From Penicillus capitatus (lineage: Eukaryota > Chlorophyta), in the NCBI GenBank assembly GCA_965649825.1, contig OZ287696.1, forward strand, positions 1,550,001 through 1,614,000: 64,000 nt of DNA. Direction: 5' to 3'. Shown in pieces: positions 42,613-55,385 of this stretch. The translations under genes and the position numbers were made by a program. The notes below the pieces were generated by a model. It was not told the DNA's origin, did not search any database, and was given only the letters and a program-made list of their open reading frames with translations. Numbering within the stretch: the first letter of the stretch is position 1; the number at the start of each line of letters is the position of its first letter.

Positions 42613-45600
42613 ATGGATCCGCACGAGAGAAAGGTCCGAAAAATATATGATGCTCTCAAGGCCAAGAACTGGAAGGCGAGAATGCGTTGATCGACATTGC
42701 CACAGAGCGTGATGTGGTTCTATGAACAGGGGGCGATGAAGCTGGCAGACACTTCTCTGCAGAGATTCAGAGACAGTGCCGTCATTCTCTCTTTCAAGGC
42801 AGTCGCTTTGGAGAAACTGGGCAGAACAGACGAAGCGTTTAAGGTAGACGACAACTGACGGTCTGCGTTTATGGTGTCCTATCAGATATGTGAGAAAATT
42901 CGTCTGGCTGGGACAGTCGACGAGCAAGTTCTGCACACGATGAGCACCATTTACAAGTACTGACGCGAAAACACGCATTTGTATTCATAACGCTGCTGCC
43001 ATCAGATCCATGGAAAGAATGGATTGTGTGACTGAGGCGTATGCCAAAGCTGTGGACTCAAAGAAGAATGATCTGGATTTGATGAGTGGTCTTTTCTCCT
43101 GTTATGTGAGGTCAGCCCCTCTCTTCCCTGGATGATGCGTGAGAGCATGTTATGTGACGGATGCTTAGGGAATGCTCCTTTGCCAAACAGCAGCAATTGG
43201 CGATGAGCATGTACAGGGCAGCTCAGATGTCTGAAAAATATCTCTGGTGGGTGGTCGTCAGTTTGATTCTGCAAGTTTGGAAGCGACTGGGCCAAGGTAT
43301 GGCAGATTTCTGGCCTTCTATTTTACGTTCATTCTCTCGGTTAGAAAGTGCTTCTCCTATGGGTGCTGCGCAGACGCTGAAACTCGCACAGTGTTTCATT
43401 CAAAGACACTTGGACAATACAAAGACGCTCCGCAGCCTTGAGGTGATGATGATATACATTGACGTTCTTTATGCACAAGTACAAGGATTTTCATTCCAAG
43501 TGTGACGGAACAAGGTTGTCTTGCGTAGAATCAAGCAGATCAAGTGTTTGCGTTATTAGAGAGCGATATGAGTGTGCAGATCTGCAAGCAACCGATGGTT
43601 TTGAAGATCATGAAAGCGCAATGCTATTTGCAACAGAGAGATACCGAGAAAGCATCTACAATGCTGTTGGAGATCCTTGCAGAGCAACCAGATCATTGGC
43701 TTTGCCTCTGTCTTCTGCTGAATCTGTATCTTCCCCAAAAAACGGACGCTTCGACAGTTTCGTGGCGAGATTTGTGCCATGAAACGTGTCAGCTGACAAA
43801 AAACCTACAGATTCAGGACGCAATAAAGGCAGAAAAGATAACGACGGCGGATCCCAAGAAAGCAGAAGAGGCCTTTGAGATGATTCAGAAACTCTTTAAT
43901 GGTTGGCACGTCTCTTTTTGTGGCATGTCTAGGATCTGGTTCACGTGTAGACAGAGTTGTGGATGGAGAGATGCCGACAGCCTTGCTGCGATGCTCTATA
44001 TTGATTGAACTTGAGTACATACGACGAAAGCTTCAGAACGGGCTGTGCGAATCCGATGTCCTTCTGGAAGCCATTAAGAACGCATTCAAGTATGAGCGTT
44101 GTTCGATTCAACTCTGTGGAATGTGCGATTGCTCGCTCGGTCAGTAAAATGGGTCACCTAAACTGTGCGCCCATCGACCTGAAAGTGCACATCTCTTGCC
44201 TAAGTGCAACAGAGCAAGACAGACTGGCAGTCTTCTTGCTGGCGGAAATGGAAAAGCGACAGGGGATGCTTCAGAATGGACAGGCATGTGACAGGGGCGA
44301 CATGTACCATTCTCTATCGAGTGGCTATCAAGTGTGTCTGTCCTCCTCCAGGTGACACGTATGCATGCTTGTGTCTGTCTAGATTCTTTCGATGCTCAAA
44401 GCTCAATCCTTAACGCCTCAAGCGATTTCAGAACTGATTCGATTGTGCATCCAGATGTATGGAGCACAAACTCCTGAAACGGAGGCTTCCGATTTTCAAG
44501 ATGGTGCTCTTCTGGCTGCTGTACAGTTCTTGATGCTTCACAGTCGAGAGGGCGACGCTTTGGCTGAAATGGGCATTCCGATTTGGAGAGCCTATGTTCT
44601 TCTGAGCCTGGCCTGCGACAAAGCACCTAACCAGCCGCACATTTGCCTTGCTCTGGCGGCAACTTCATTCCTGCTTGGTAAGATCCCCGCGCTCCACTGT
44701 TTGTCAAATCTCTTTGGTCGATGCAGGGGCACCTCAACAGGCGCTATCCATTCTTGAACGTTTAGAGATCAAGAATACCCAGTTGGATTCGATTCTCTCT
44801 CACTTTTCTTTTCCGTTTGTCCAGAGTTATCGTAACCAAGACGGAGCACGGAAGCTGTCTTTGGGTTCTTGGCAGCTCTTTACCTCTCAGAAGGCAGATG
44901 TTGAAGAAATGACCTTTACTGCGTATATGCAAGGCACATATACGAAGATCCCTGAATTTGTTTCTTTCAAAGACCGCCTTGAAATGTCCCATACCTATCA
45001 CTTGATCCAGTGCGAAACCAGCATTTTCAGCATTGATGAAATGATAAAGAGAGATCATCCCCCAAAGGGTTTCTTGGACAAGATCTGCACAGAGCGACCT
45101 CTGGAAAGAGCCGTATCTGATTTCTTTGAGAGGTGTGCCCGGTAGGCAAATGCGCTCTTTGATAGATGTATGTTATGTAGATTGAGTTTCAACGAGGATT
45201 TGTCTGTTCGACCACAATGGCTGCCTCCCTGTTTCGGCGACTATCGTTTTTCTGTGCCGGAGTGGTGGCACACAGATCGCAGAGATTTCCATCAGTGGAT
45301 TTGGCAAACGGAATCTGAGACAGTCCGATGGAAGAAATCTCGCATCTCCTGGATAAAGATTCGGTGGTGCATACCTCACTTGCTGAGATTAATGTGGTTA
45401 GAATGCGAAGTCAAAGACAGTGAAGCAGCCATGGTCATCTTCCTCGGTGAATCGGGAAGTACAATGAAAGATGCGATTCCCTTCTTGCAAACGAAGCTGA
45501 AGGAATGGAAGGAGAAAGAAGACAGATTACATGACCTGCACAGATTATACAGATACTTTCAGTGCAGCGTTTTCTATTCCGGATTCCACGCGAACGTCAT

Positions 45601-46349
45601 CCGTCCATCGCTATGTTGTGCATTTTTCTGAATGCTATTATTCTCTTAGGCTGTTTTTTCTTCCGATGCAACAGAAAAAGAAACGGATGCTTTCGTCCAG
45701 AGCGTGGATCTCGTTACCGCCTTCTGCAACGAGATTTTGGTCACATCCTTCGACCATTTAGAAAGTACACACAGATCATTTGATGGGCGTTTTTGCAAAG
45801 AGAAATGTAAAAGGTGATCTCTCGTGTTGGGTGCAGACAGCAAGTGTGACACTGGGAGCCTTGCTTTCTGAGGAGCTGCATTATCTCGTCATTGCCCTGG
45901 GACGCTGGAAAAAGAGACTCGGCTCAGACTCAAAAACGGCATCTAGTGAGAAGGTGTCATCTGCCATACACGATTTCTCCGAAGATCTCCAGACCTTTTT
46001 CGAGCGAATCTTGCATTACTTGGGCCTCGTCAACGAGATGAAGACCGAAAAAGTGGTGCAGAATATTTTGCTTCTCCTGGGTGCCATGCGAGAACGTGAT
46101 GATGCGTCATGTTCGTTTCACGACACCATCAAAGACAAAGATCTGGAATCCCTCGCTCTGTTTATGGAGGGCCTAGACCTCAGTGCTTACGAACAGTGCT
46201 CAGAATGGGATTTCCTCCCTTCCGCTAAGACCACAAGAATGGAAGAGTGTTTACTGAGCATTTTTGATGAGAATAAGGCATGGGCACAGAAACTGATGCA
46301 GATGACCAAGGAGTTGCTCTCCTCTTTGCAATCTGGAGGTTCACAGTAA
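42613..46349 (+). CDS. NAA25: NAA25/MDM20, auxiliary subunit of N-terminal acetyltransferase B
   Basis: TPR-type scaffold that anchors the NatB catalytic subunit to ribosomes. It is built of many exons separated by introns of about 45-60 nt. The first are 42613-42675, 42730-42843 and 42889 onward. It starts MDPHERKVRKIYDALKAKNW, matching the family N-terminus, and continues ALKLADTSLQRF and KAVALEKLGRTDEAF. Near the C-terminal third, AYMQGTYTKIPEFVSFKDRL matches the conserved KIPEF block. The last exon (about 45780-46349) ends at SGGSQ. The first intron starts with GC. Exon borders between 43240 and 45700 are approximate. It converges on ccdA, with 102 bp between stops. Confidence 0.82.
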
Positions 46350-46451
46350 TCTCCAAGATGCAGCAAAAGCAGAGCGTGTGTTAAGAATGAATTGCTTAAG
46401 AGGTTTAGATGATCACATAAAGTGTATCTTGCGTTCAAATCTTCTCGCTGG

Positions 46452-47667
46452 TCAAACATCTAATACCCGAGAGAGCAGAGCATAGGTGCCGCCTGTAACG
46501 AGCAAGAATCCACTGGCAGGTGTGATCCATTGTGAGTACGTACGTACTCGCATCAAACGCGACAGTGCTTCCTGAACACAGACACAAACGTGGGGCGGGG
46601 ATATCCTCAGAGATCGCGTTACTGTTGCAGTGGCCGCAATCAAGAGTGGAGCGATAAACCCTGTTGTGTATGTCGTTAAGTACAGAGCTCCCAAGAGTGG
46701 ATCCTGAGACGAAGAGACATAGGCGAGTAATGTCACCAACACAGGCGTGCTGAATGAAACACAGGGAATGGATGTCTTGAATGAGCAGTCATGACAGGAT
46801 CATCGACGTTACCTGCATGGCGATGCTGCAAAGGCAAAGGTGACACCGGCGAGGTACGCCTGGACATTGGGTCCCAGGCCGTACTGCCGGACATCGACAT
46901 CGAGAGATGGGAGTTGAACGGGATATACCTCCAACAGATTCAGTCCCATCAGAATTGCGACCACGCTCACAACTGCATTTCCGTGAATCATGAGGGAAAG
47001 TAGAGATGGGACGAACCAATGGGTAAGCCACTTCCGAACTGACCGTAAGCACGTCCCAGAAGCGAAGATGCGATACCAAGAATTGAAAGAGACGTCACCA
47101 GGCCTCCATAAAAGGAGAGTGCTTTAGGCAGCAATTGCCCACTTGAGGCTTCCTCATCTTTGGAATAACCTCCGATGTATCCGATCGTTAGTGGAAGAAC
47201 ACTCAACGTGCACGGAGACAAACTGGTCACCAAACCCGCCCCCAAGACGATCAATATACCCAGCGGCGACACATCTACACGGAAAGCTCTGCTTCTTTAC
47301 GCGCTCTATCGATTGAGGAACTCGATACTTGAACCAATTTGCTGGGTGACAAGAGTGTTGGCATCCTGACCGGTAGAGAAGAGGAATTCTGAGAACGACG
47401 ACGCGCTGATCGCCTAACACGTCTTCTCCGATAGCATCAGAGATTCGAGGACAAAGAGAAGGGCACAGCAGAGGAAGCGAGAGGAAAGAACACGTGCTGC
47501 AAACTGAGCGTTGAAGGAATTGCCCATCGGAAGTGATTCGGCCTCTGTGGCGTTGTCTCCCTTCGCACCGTCCGAGAATGTGTCGGTTCAGCTTGGCGTG
47601 GCGTTGTTGCAAGGGTCATCCGCAGAGGGTCCTTTCGTGCGATCGTTGTCGTTGCGAAGACGGTCAT
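46452..47667 (-). CDS. ccdA: CcdA-type thiol-disulfide transmembrane transporter, plant/cyanobacterial type, with presequence
   Basis: Polytopic protein that carries reducing equivalents across an energy-transducing membrane for cytochrome c maturation. Exons (minus) 47667-47494, 47413-47329, 47274-47017, 46972-46813 and 46749-46452 give 324 aa; introns are 44-80 nt. The two redox cysteines sit in [20 protein letters not shown] and [30 protein letters not shown] and [16 protein letters not shown] match plant CCDA closely. The first 58 residues are Thr/Arg/Pro rich without a hydrophobic signal, like a mitochondrial or primary-plastid transit peptide. The plant-like sequence argues for plastid, but location is inferred. 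The promoter and first exon are duplicated at 4203-4443. Confidence 0.9.
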
Positions 47668-47753
47668 CGTCCAAGTTCAGTAGTTGGAATTCTTAGATGA
47701 CGGTTCCGTCTGTCGTGGCAGACGGACGGCACATCATCCATCTATCAGGTGTT
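47500..47753 (-). repeat. Original copy of the duplicated ccdA promoter/presequence segment
   Basis: Reverse complement matches 4203-4443. Upstream of the ATG it contains a CCGTCTG..CAGACGG palindrome (about 47707-47726), possibly a dyad regulatory site or an element end. Confidence 0.75.
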
Positions 47754-48478
47754 CTCATCTCCGGACTCAATTCACGCTCTCGTTTTGTCTTTATCACACA
47801 AGTAGAGTGAAACTTTTTTCACACAGTCTACATCGAAACCAGAAACTTACGTCCATGAATTCCGTCACTGGGTCATCCCCTTCGTCACAACTGACGGGAA
47901 TCGTCTGAGATACATGCGCCGTGGTCGCGCACACGCATCACGAGCACGGAGAAACAACACCTGAGCTAATGCAAAGACTACAAGTCGTGGGGCGCACCGT
48001 GTTCTATACCCTTGATCGCCCGCGGACGGACGTCACGTCGCGAAGCTGCGACGTGTCCGGTCCACAAGCCGGAAACCGTTTACGTCCACCCGTCAACAAC
48101 TCAAGGCAGTATTATGATGCACCGCCTTTGGGCGCAGTTCTTGACTCTTCACCTCATTATGCATTTCTGCCATGAACGTACTGAGTGGGATTACCTCAAT
48201 CTGTCATTCTCCCCCCCACCTCGGTTGTTGTTTGGCGTTCTGTCTGCTGCTCTGGGGTGGCGTCTTATGACGTCGCCGTATCGTTAATCTTTCCTTTGTG
48301 AACTCCTCATGGTGTGGAACTATGATAGTCACATTGGTGACAAGGGACAGGGAAAATGACAGTCTAATGCAATAGACAAGACTGATGGGATGCTGCGATC
48401 GAAGGAATAAAATCAGACTTCGTGATTCATTGTGTGTTAAACGCTTTGGCTTTTTAAAGAATTCACTACGCGGCACCA
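47754..48478. other. Intergenic spacer
   Basis: Open frames here (for example 47921-48287) lack ATG starts, splice continuity or known motifs. Nothing else seen. Confidence 0.4.
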
Positions 48479-48707
48479 ATGGCCGATTCCAAACGTGCTC
48501 GACCGAATGACATCATGCAGTAAGTTGTCTATGCGTGTTCCTTTCTCCTTTTTCCGTATCTTTCCTTGAAGAGAGCTTCCAACTATATCTTCAGAGCGGG
48601 TACAGAAAAAAAAAGAAAATGATTCTAGGTATCTGTTGAGAACGCAGTGTGAGAACCTCCATCAAACGCTTTGTCTCCTGTGTGAACTGTCGACCAGTGC
48701 TAACTGA
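48479..48707 (+). CDS. Tentative small spliced gene
   Basis: Exon 48479-48519 starts MADSKRARPNDIM in a CCAATGG context and ends at a GTAAGT donor. A TTCTAG acceptor at 48628 joins it in phase to YLLRTQCENLHQTLCLLCEL and a TGA at 48705. This gives 39 aa with a 109-nt intron, longer than most here. It might be the N-terminus of a longer protein with further exons. No family recognised. Confidence 0.4.
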
Positions 48708-49037
48708 ATCCACAAAACCGCGACAGCAATGCTGCCTTTGCTGATACCTACGATCTCGCAACTTCCTATTGTCGAGTTAAGAGCGAGACATGCTCAAAAA
48801 AACGAAAAGTGTCAGAACGGTTAGGTCGTTGTATCCCAAAGCGATTAACTTGGCGATAGCATTTATCTTGCAACAACGAAGTTACGTATCATCCCTTTTC
48901 ACAACAAAGATCCATTTTGATCGAGAGGTCGTTTCCTAGATAAAGAGATTGATCAGTCTTGTTGATGTTTACCATTGTAACCTGCGACGATTCAACGCGT
49001 TGAGATCGTCGCAAGAACATTTCATTGTCCAACTACG

Positions 49038-49504
49038 ATGAAATCCAAAGAAACCGAACACAAGGCTGAAGAGAATGCTTCGACATTGAGTTCTTCAAAG
49101 TGCACGTCCAGTTCTTTCTGGACACGCACATTACGATCATTCCTGAACGGTCGGCGCATCGATTCTGCTATGCCCTACTGAGTGAGCGTCATTCTCAGCA
49201 TGGGACGTGGTCGACAACGAACTCTCCGAGATATTTGGACTTAACCAGTCCAAGTATCAGTGGGCAGTCGATGCCTATTACAGTCAAAAACGCGAGGTGA
49301 TTTTGCCACGAACGCATTGTCGAACGCAAGGCGGCGATCTCGTTACACCAGGAGCTGCTGGACGGTTTCGGGTGGAATAAAGAAGAAATCGACCAACTCG
49401 CTGAAGAGGTGTGTATCAACGCATCCTTGCTTTCGGTGGCGACGTTGCTGTCAGACAGAACAAATGAACGCGATCGAAATGCAGACGATGTGCCGCCTGT
49501 CTGA
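49038..49504 (+). CDS. Tentative small gene, exon structure unresolved
   Basis: Protein-like tracts on the plus strand: MKSKETEHKAEENASTLSSS from ATG 49038, then NELSEIFGLNQSKYQWAVDA at about 49215-49275, then AISLHQELLDGFGWNKEEID and a frame open to TGA 49502. They lie in different frames and must be joined by short introns I could not place with certainty. Hydrophilic and probably soluble; family not recognised. Confidence 0.4.
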
Positions 49505-49861
49505 GGATTAAGTGCCAGGTCCTCGTAGACGTCGTTGCAATGAGCTCTCGGGCAGAATATCTTTGTGGATGAGGCAGATGCCGAGCCAGTCGCGGACGGA
49601 TCAGAATAGAACTGTCGCAGAATGTTTTTTGTTAAAAGAGGGGATGTTCAACAGGATGAATTGACCTATTTACTGGTACGTTCTTCGGCGCATGTCCATG
49701 AAAAACCTCTCTTGCGTTCACCGTAGTCTTCCAACAAACCGTAGGTTTACGATCATCTTATCTAACAACAGCAATGAATGACACTGCGTTCTAAGGCAGA
49801 TCAGCAAAAATCACAACTCGGGCATAGTAAGTTTCGTATTACGTGAAAAAACAACGACTTC
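49505..49861. other. Intergenic spacer
   Basis: No coding or RNA feature identified between the tentative small gene and the 3' end of the membrane protein gene. Confidence 0.45.
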
Positions 49862-52800
49862 CTATTGCAAGTTATTCAAATGGTCTGTCTGGGTATCGCT
49901 ACTTGAGGCCAGCAATGGAATCATCGACTTTCTTTCAAAAAATTCCCACGGAGGGATGATTCTGACCCAAGACATTGCATCGGCCAACCTCTTTGCCATT
50001 TCATTTAGTTTTCTAGCTTTGTGTATCCAAAACATTTTCATCACACGTCCGATGCCTCCTTCACAATTGACATCATCAGAAAGAAGGGAGTACTTAATTT
50101 CCATGTACTTATATATCGACAAGTAATAGCCAAAAATAAGAAAAGAGCTCAAGTTAAGTGCAAACATGAACAAAACTAAACAGGCCTTGACGACTTCCGA
50201 TGTCGTCTTTGGATCGCTCAGAATGACACCAGACATCACGGTCGATGCACTGACGAACAGAGAGAGTCCTTCCAAGAAGTTCAATGGCCCAAGGTTGTCC
50301 TGATACGGCCAGAAGGAAAGGTGCAAATACAAAGCGGATAAAAACACGCAAACTAAGAGGTTTCCCTGTAGACTACCACCGAATTTGTAAGCGAATATGA
50401 CAACTGAGGCGATAAGAGCCTTTCGTAACAAAATGATACAGTCCCAGAACGCAAATCTGGTTCTAAAACCGTTAAACAGTATCCCGAGAGTGACCTGTAT
50501 CCATTCACAGTTCAGTTCATTCTTCCTCTGTGCAATATTGGTGACCGTTGCCACGATCATCGGATAGACGAGAACAAAAACGAGTAGTGGCAGTGCAATA
50601 CTGTAGGCAAGAATGCGATGACTGCCAGTAAAGCATTGAACAGAGGTGTCCGCCACCCAACGAGAGTGAGACGAGTTTACACTTTCGAGTGAATTGGAGT
50701 CGAAAATATCAACGCAGTAGAAAACGTGGATGACTGTTTGAACGAGAGAAAGATAAGACACGTAAAGAACAGAGACGATCGTCAGAATACACCTTTGGAT
50801 GAAGTATGACCATGACTGGCCAAGTGCAAGCGTTTTGCACACCCAGTAAACGCAAAAAATGCCAATAACGAGGAACGGGGAGAATATTGCTAATATTGTC
50901 TGCAGTACAGATCGAGGTATTGCTCCATTCGACGGAAGAAGACACTCGAAGGAGAAGGTATACACGTCACTCACTGTGCCACTCATCCAATCTGCACAAG
51001 AAGAACACATTTCAGAAGACCGTCATAACACACACTGTTCCCTACTCCATGCCTCCAGGAGTCGAATGATGCAGGATGACCACGCAAGTTCGAGAGATAA
51101 ACTGGCAGAGATAGATTGCATGAAATTCAGCACGATCTGCAACAGACGATTGATTTCTGAGGGAAGAAGAGGAGGAAGCGAAACTTGTAGGACGAGAACA
51201 AATTCTCTCTTTGCCTTCTGGGCTTCCAAGGCATAGGCATGTGTCGACTGGGCAGTCTCCATCATCTCTTCGATGTTGTTTTGTGTGTTTCCCAATCGAA
51301 GTGTTTCCATTCGTCGCAGCCACCTTATCTTGACATGTTCCAGATTGCTGCTGATCTGTTCCCAGGAGGAGTACATCAGCAGGACACCAAGAAATACGAT
51401 AGCGATAACGATCAGAAACCGATTTCGGCAGTAACGACAACGCGACAGTCCCACCTTTGCATAATCGTCTTCACATGCTCCACAGAGAGCACCCTGATAG
51501 CCGTTCTTGCATTCTGCATGCTGATAGCTTTCGATTTCTTCCTCGAGGAAATCGCATGTCTCCGCATCATTGCCCGTCAGAATTCGTTCCAGCTCGGAAA
51601 CATCCAGTCCGCGACAAGCATCTTCATGCAGACATCGTTGAACATGCTGCGAGCATGGAAATGCATTCCAGTAGGTGGAGGTGGGGAGTATGAACTCCTC
51701 GGTGCAGTCAGCGTTGTCTGGACACACTTGACAGATTCCTTTCTCGGGATCGAAGTTATAGTGACCAGCTTCACACTCGATACACTGCTTTCTGTCTCTT
51801 CGTGGGTATTCATTGATCACACATTGGCGTATTGTCACATTGAGAGTGATGCTGTTGTTCTTGGGCATATCAGGGATACTGGTGACAGCAGAGTAGTCTC
51901 CAGGTTTAACGAATGGAGGCCCTGCTGTGATGTTTCCCTCTCCTGATGTCAGATCGGCAATCATGTCATTGGAAAGCAGACCGTCTGGTGAAGACATGAC
52001 TGCTGTGACGTAAGACGTATAGTCTGGCACCCATACGTAGGAAAGTTCTGCCAGATCGAAATTCACAGTACGAGATGTCTGTCTAGCAGGACCCTGGCCA
52101 AAGGTGTCGTACATTGAGATCTGAAGTCGTGGAAGACTGTCGCCGCTTTTCCATTTGTCGATATGGTGGGCTTCTTTCTGAGCAAGAGAAATGATGGTCC
52201 CATCTTCGTAATACAATGTGGCGTAGAAGCTGATTGCTGGCGTGGCGACGTCCCGGCCGTAGCCTCCTTCCTCAACAGTGTTTCCTTGCATCTCTTCGCA
52301 GCTCAGATCGCTTACGTAGGACGTGATGGCGCCAGTTGCAAGCTCTCTTGGAGATTTTGTGCAGTTTTTGGCAAATAGTTTGAGAAGATATGCTTTTTGG
52401 GCAAAAACCGCACCTCCTGCTATCTTGGCGTTGTTGTTTGAGAACGTCAGTCTGTCGCCAAATCGACAGTCAGGGCATTCTCTTGCCGGATTTGCCTTAT
52501 CATCATAGACGATTCCATTTCCATCGGCAGATTCAGAATAGCCGACATAAATCGCTCCTGCAGTACACAGCGAAGAAACTCTGTTGACACATAGCCACAG
52601 GCAAACGAAGCAGACGGACCTCCAATGGATGCGCTGTTATGATGAAATCTCGTCGACCTTATCATGGGCCGGAACACGACATAGAAGCCTCCGGTCGGTG
52701 CAACACACGATTGGTCGTGTATGAGGATAACACCTCCTCCATACATCGAGGCTTCATTGTCCAAGAAAAAAGAGTCTTGAATGATAAAAGCGCCAGGACC

Positions 52801-55321
52801 ACTGAAGCTGACGCCTCCTCCAAATCTTCCTTTGTTACTGAGAAAGGCCGTTCGGTGAATCTGGAAATCGACACTGCCGATGGACAGCAGAGCGCCTCCG
52901 GAACCGATGGCGCTGTTGTTTTGGAAGACACTGTCTGTCACGATCAATCCGCACAGCCCATGGCCATAGAGAGCCCCTCCATCGGCGGCAATGTTATCTT
53001 CAAAGGTACATCTGATCAGTTCCAAATTGCCACACTTTCCGTTCGATGCATAGTGGATGGCCCCTCCCAGGTTTCCTTTCTTTGTGCCGACGGAATTGGC
53101 AATAAACTTTGTCGATTCGATCTTGACGTTTTCTGTCCGATCGATGTGCACCGAACCGGATGCTGGTCCAGTTCGTTCATCTACGGATCCAATGTTGTTC
53201 ATTGCCGTGCAGTTCAACATGTGGAGCTGATGAATGTCGGTTGCATAGAGAACGGAGGCGCCTCTGTGTCCATAGAGATTCCATGATTTCACTTCGTTTT
53301 CTTCAAAGTGGCTCCCTTTGACGGCGACATCAAGTCTTTTTCCAGTCGCATAAATGGTGCTTCCAAGAAAGAAATTGAAAGAGAAATTGCAGTCAATGAT
53401 ATTCAGACTTGAGGGAATAGCAAAACAAGGACGACTTCTAAAGTATACAGCGTGGCCGAAATCGCAGCAATGCATATCGGAGAAACGCGACCTTTCAATC
53501 CAGACTTGGCCACTGATATCGACAAAACGCAATCCACTTGCCAGAGCGCCGATTGCGTCAGTGAATGAACAGTCCTTGACGTTGAAAGAAACGTTGTGTG
53601 TGTCAATGATGACAACCATTCCTGTGCTGTCACCCCAGCTACCAAGTATGCAGCTTCCCTCAGCCTGATGCCCAAAGCTTGTCGATTCCAACAACACATG
53701 CCCATTGTCAAAACGTTGAATAATCAGAGAACCGCGAGCTTGGGTGGATCGTTGGCGGCTAACGATGCCGTTCGCTGCGAAACGCGAATCCGAAAGGGTC
53801 AGTTCAGATGCTGCATCTGCAGAGCCGTTTACCGAAATGCATCCCCCATCAAGGACCGTGTTTCCTTCGAAAATGGACTCCCTGATGATCAGGCTTTTGA
53901 CAGAGGAGGCGAGGATGCATGCACCATCCGTCGCTGAGTTGTTGGTAAAGACCACAGACTGAACCACAACACGGCACTGATCTCGCAGATTCAGACATCC
54001 GCCAGGATGATCATGGTTGTTACGATCAAAGTGGACGCCGTTGAGGGAGACGTTGCTTTTGGAGGCCACAATAACTGAGCCAGTGCTGCCTGTGTTGCTG
54101 ACAAACTGCGATCCTTCACCGATCGCCAAACTTCCGCCATCGATCCAGACAAGCGGACCGTCATTATTAATGGCTGTCACATTCTTCATGATGGTCATGG
54201 AAGACATCGGAAATATAAATGCAGCATTATCTGCCGACATCATTGCGTCATTGTCTGTTGTCCCAGCATCCCTACATCCGGCCAGACATCTCAAATTGCT
54301 GTCCGACAGAATCATGCCTCATACGTTTCGTGGTTGGTGATGTGTTTCCAACTGGAACGTATGCTTGGCTCTCCTGTCGGTTCATCATCTTTTGTAAAAC
54401 CGTTGTTCATTTGAAGCTGTCGTCGCTGATTGTTATCTTTGACAGTAATGTCTTCTAGTACATTGTCGGCCGCGAATCCGAGACCCAGACGATATTCATT
54501 CATTAAGAATGCATACGAACGCATTCTGATCTTCGCACAGGATGGATCGTGAACAAAGAAGCCGATTCGACCACCCGCGTTATGATTTCTGATGAATGCG
54601 CCGCCGATCAATTCGAACACCATAGCTTCTCTTCGGCTTCCATCGCAGGTCACATCAATGACGTTGAGATCGTAAGCCTGCTCGCGGAAAAAACAGTTCT
54701 GAATGTTGATGTTCTCCAAGACGACATTCGCATTCCTATCACATCACACAGCAGATGAGATAATCGAACGCGATCGTTTCGGATCGCGGACTTGATGAGA
54801 AAGAGTCCGTCGTCTGGAGGGCACACCATTGTGGCTTTTGTATCGGAGCCTTGCGCCGTCGATGCGTCTTTTGCCTGGAGTTGTCTGATTTCGATATCTT
54901 TGAAAATGCGAATGCGCCGACGGGGTTGAATGATGCGCGTGGAGTTCAGCCATAGCACATCGCCTGGTTTCGCGCAGTCGATGACTTCTTGAATTTCGTG
55001 GCGCGCTAAGAAAGACGTGTCGATATACCATTCCCGACCACCATCGTTATTCATGCGGTCGATCGCGTCGGCCGACAATCGACACAAATCTCCTGAAGGC
55101 AGTCCATATCGATCAGAACTCGACGAAATTGCAAGAGAGACGTGTGAGCGCGCGTTTCGCGACGTGACGCATTCATCATAGCGCGATGAAGTCCGCGGGC
55201 GGATGGAGGGCACGTCGTTGTTCTTACCGCTACGCCATCTGTGTGCGGTGACTTGTAGGACAAGGGTAAGAACACATGCGTTTAAGTACAGTACAAGATT
55301 CAACGCATTTCGTCGTGCCAT
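49862..55321 (-). CDS. Large secreted/membrane protein: signal peptide, parallel beta-helix repeats, Cys-rich stalk, C-terminal multipass region
   Basis: About 1.6 kb of ectodomain code per strand segment assembles into one protein of roughly 1700 aa. The start is ATG 55321 (MARRNALNLVLYLNACVLTL, a signal peptide). Codons from about 54700 to 52450 hold repeats of the polymorphic outer-membrane/pectin-lyase type (FENNSAIGSGGAL-like: FQNNSAIGSGGALLS, FEDNIAADGGALYG). A Cys-rich segment follows (CPDNADCTEEF, CEDDYAKVGLSRCRYC), then many hydrophobic helices to 49862. Introns placed in phase: 53 nt near 54270-54322; 61 nt near 52560-52620 joining SASIGG to AIYVGYSE, and 57 nt near 51003-51059. Similar proteins occur in algae, oomycetes and ciliates; role unknown (adhesion or sensing guessed). 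Confidence 0.75.
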
Positions 55322-55385
55322 GTTGTCAAAACCACGTCGCCACAAGTGAATAAGTCCATGATTAACGAGCGTCATTTAACAACTG

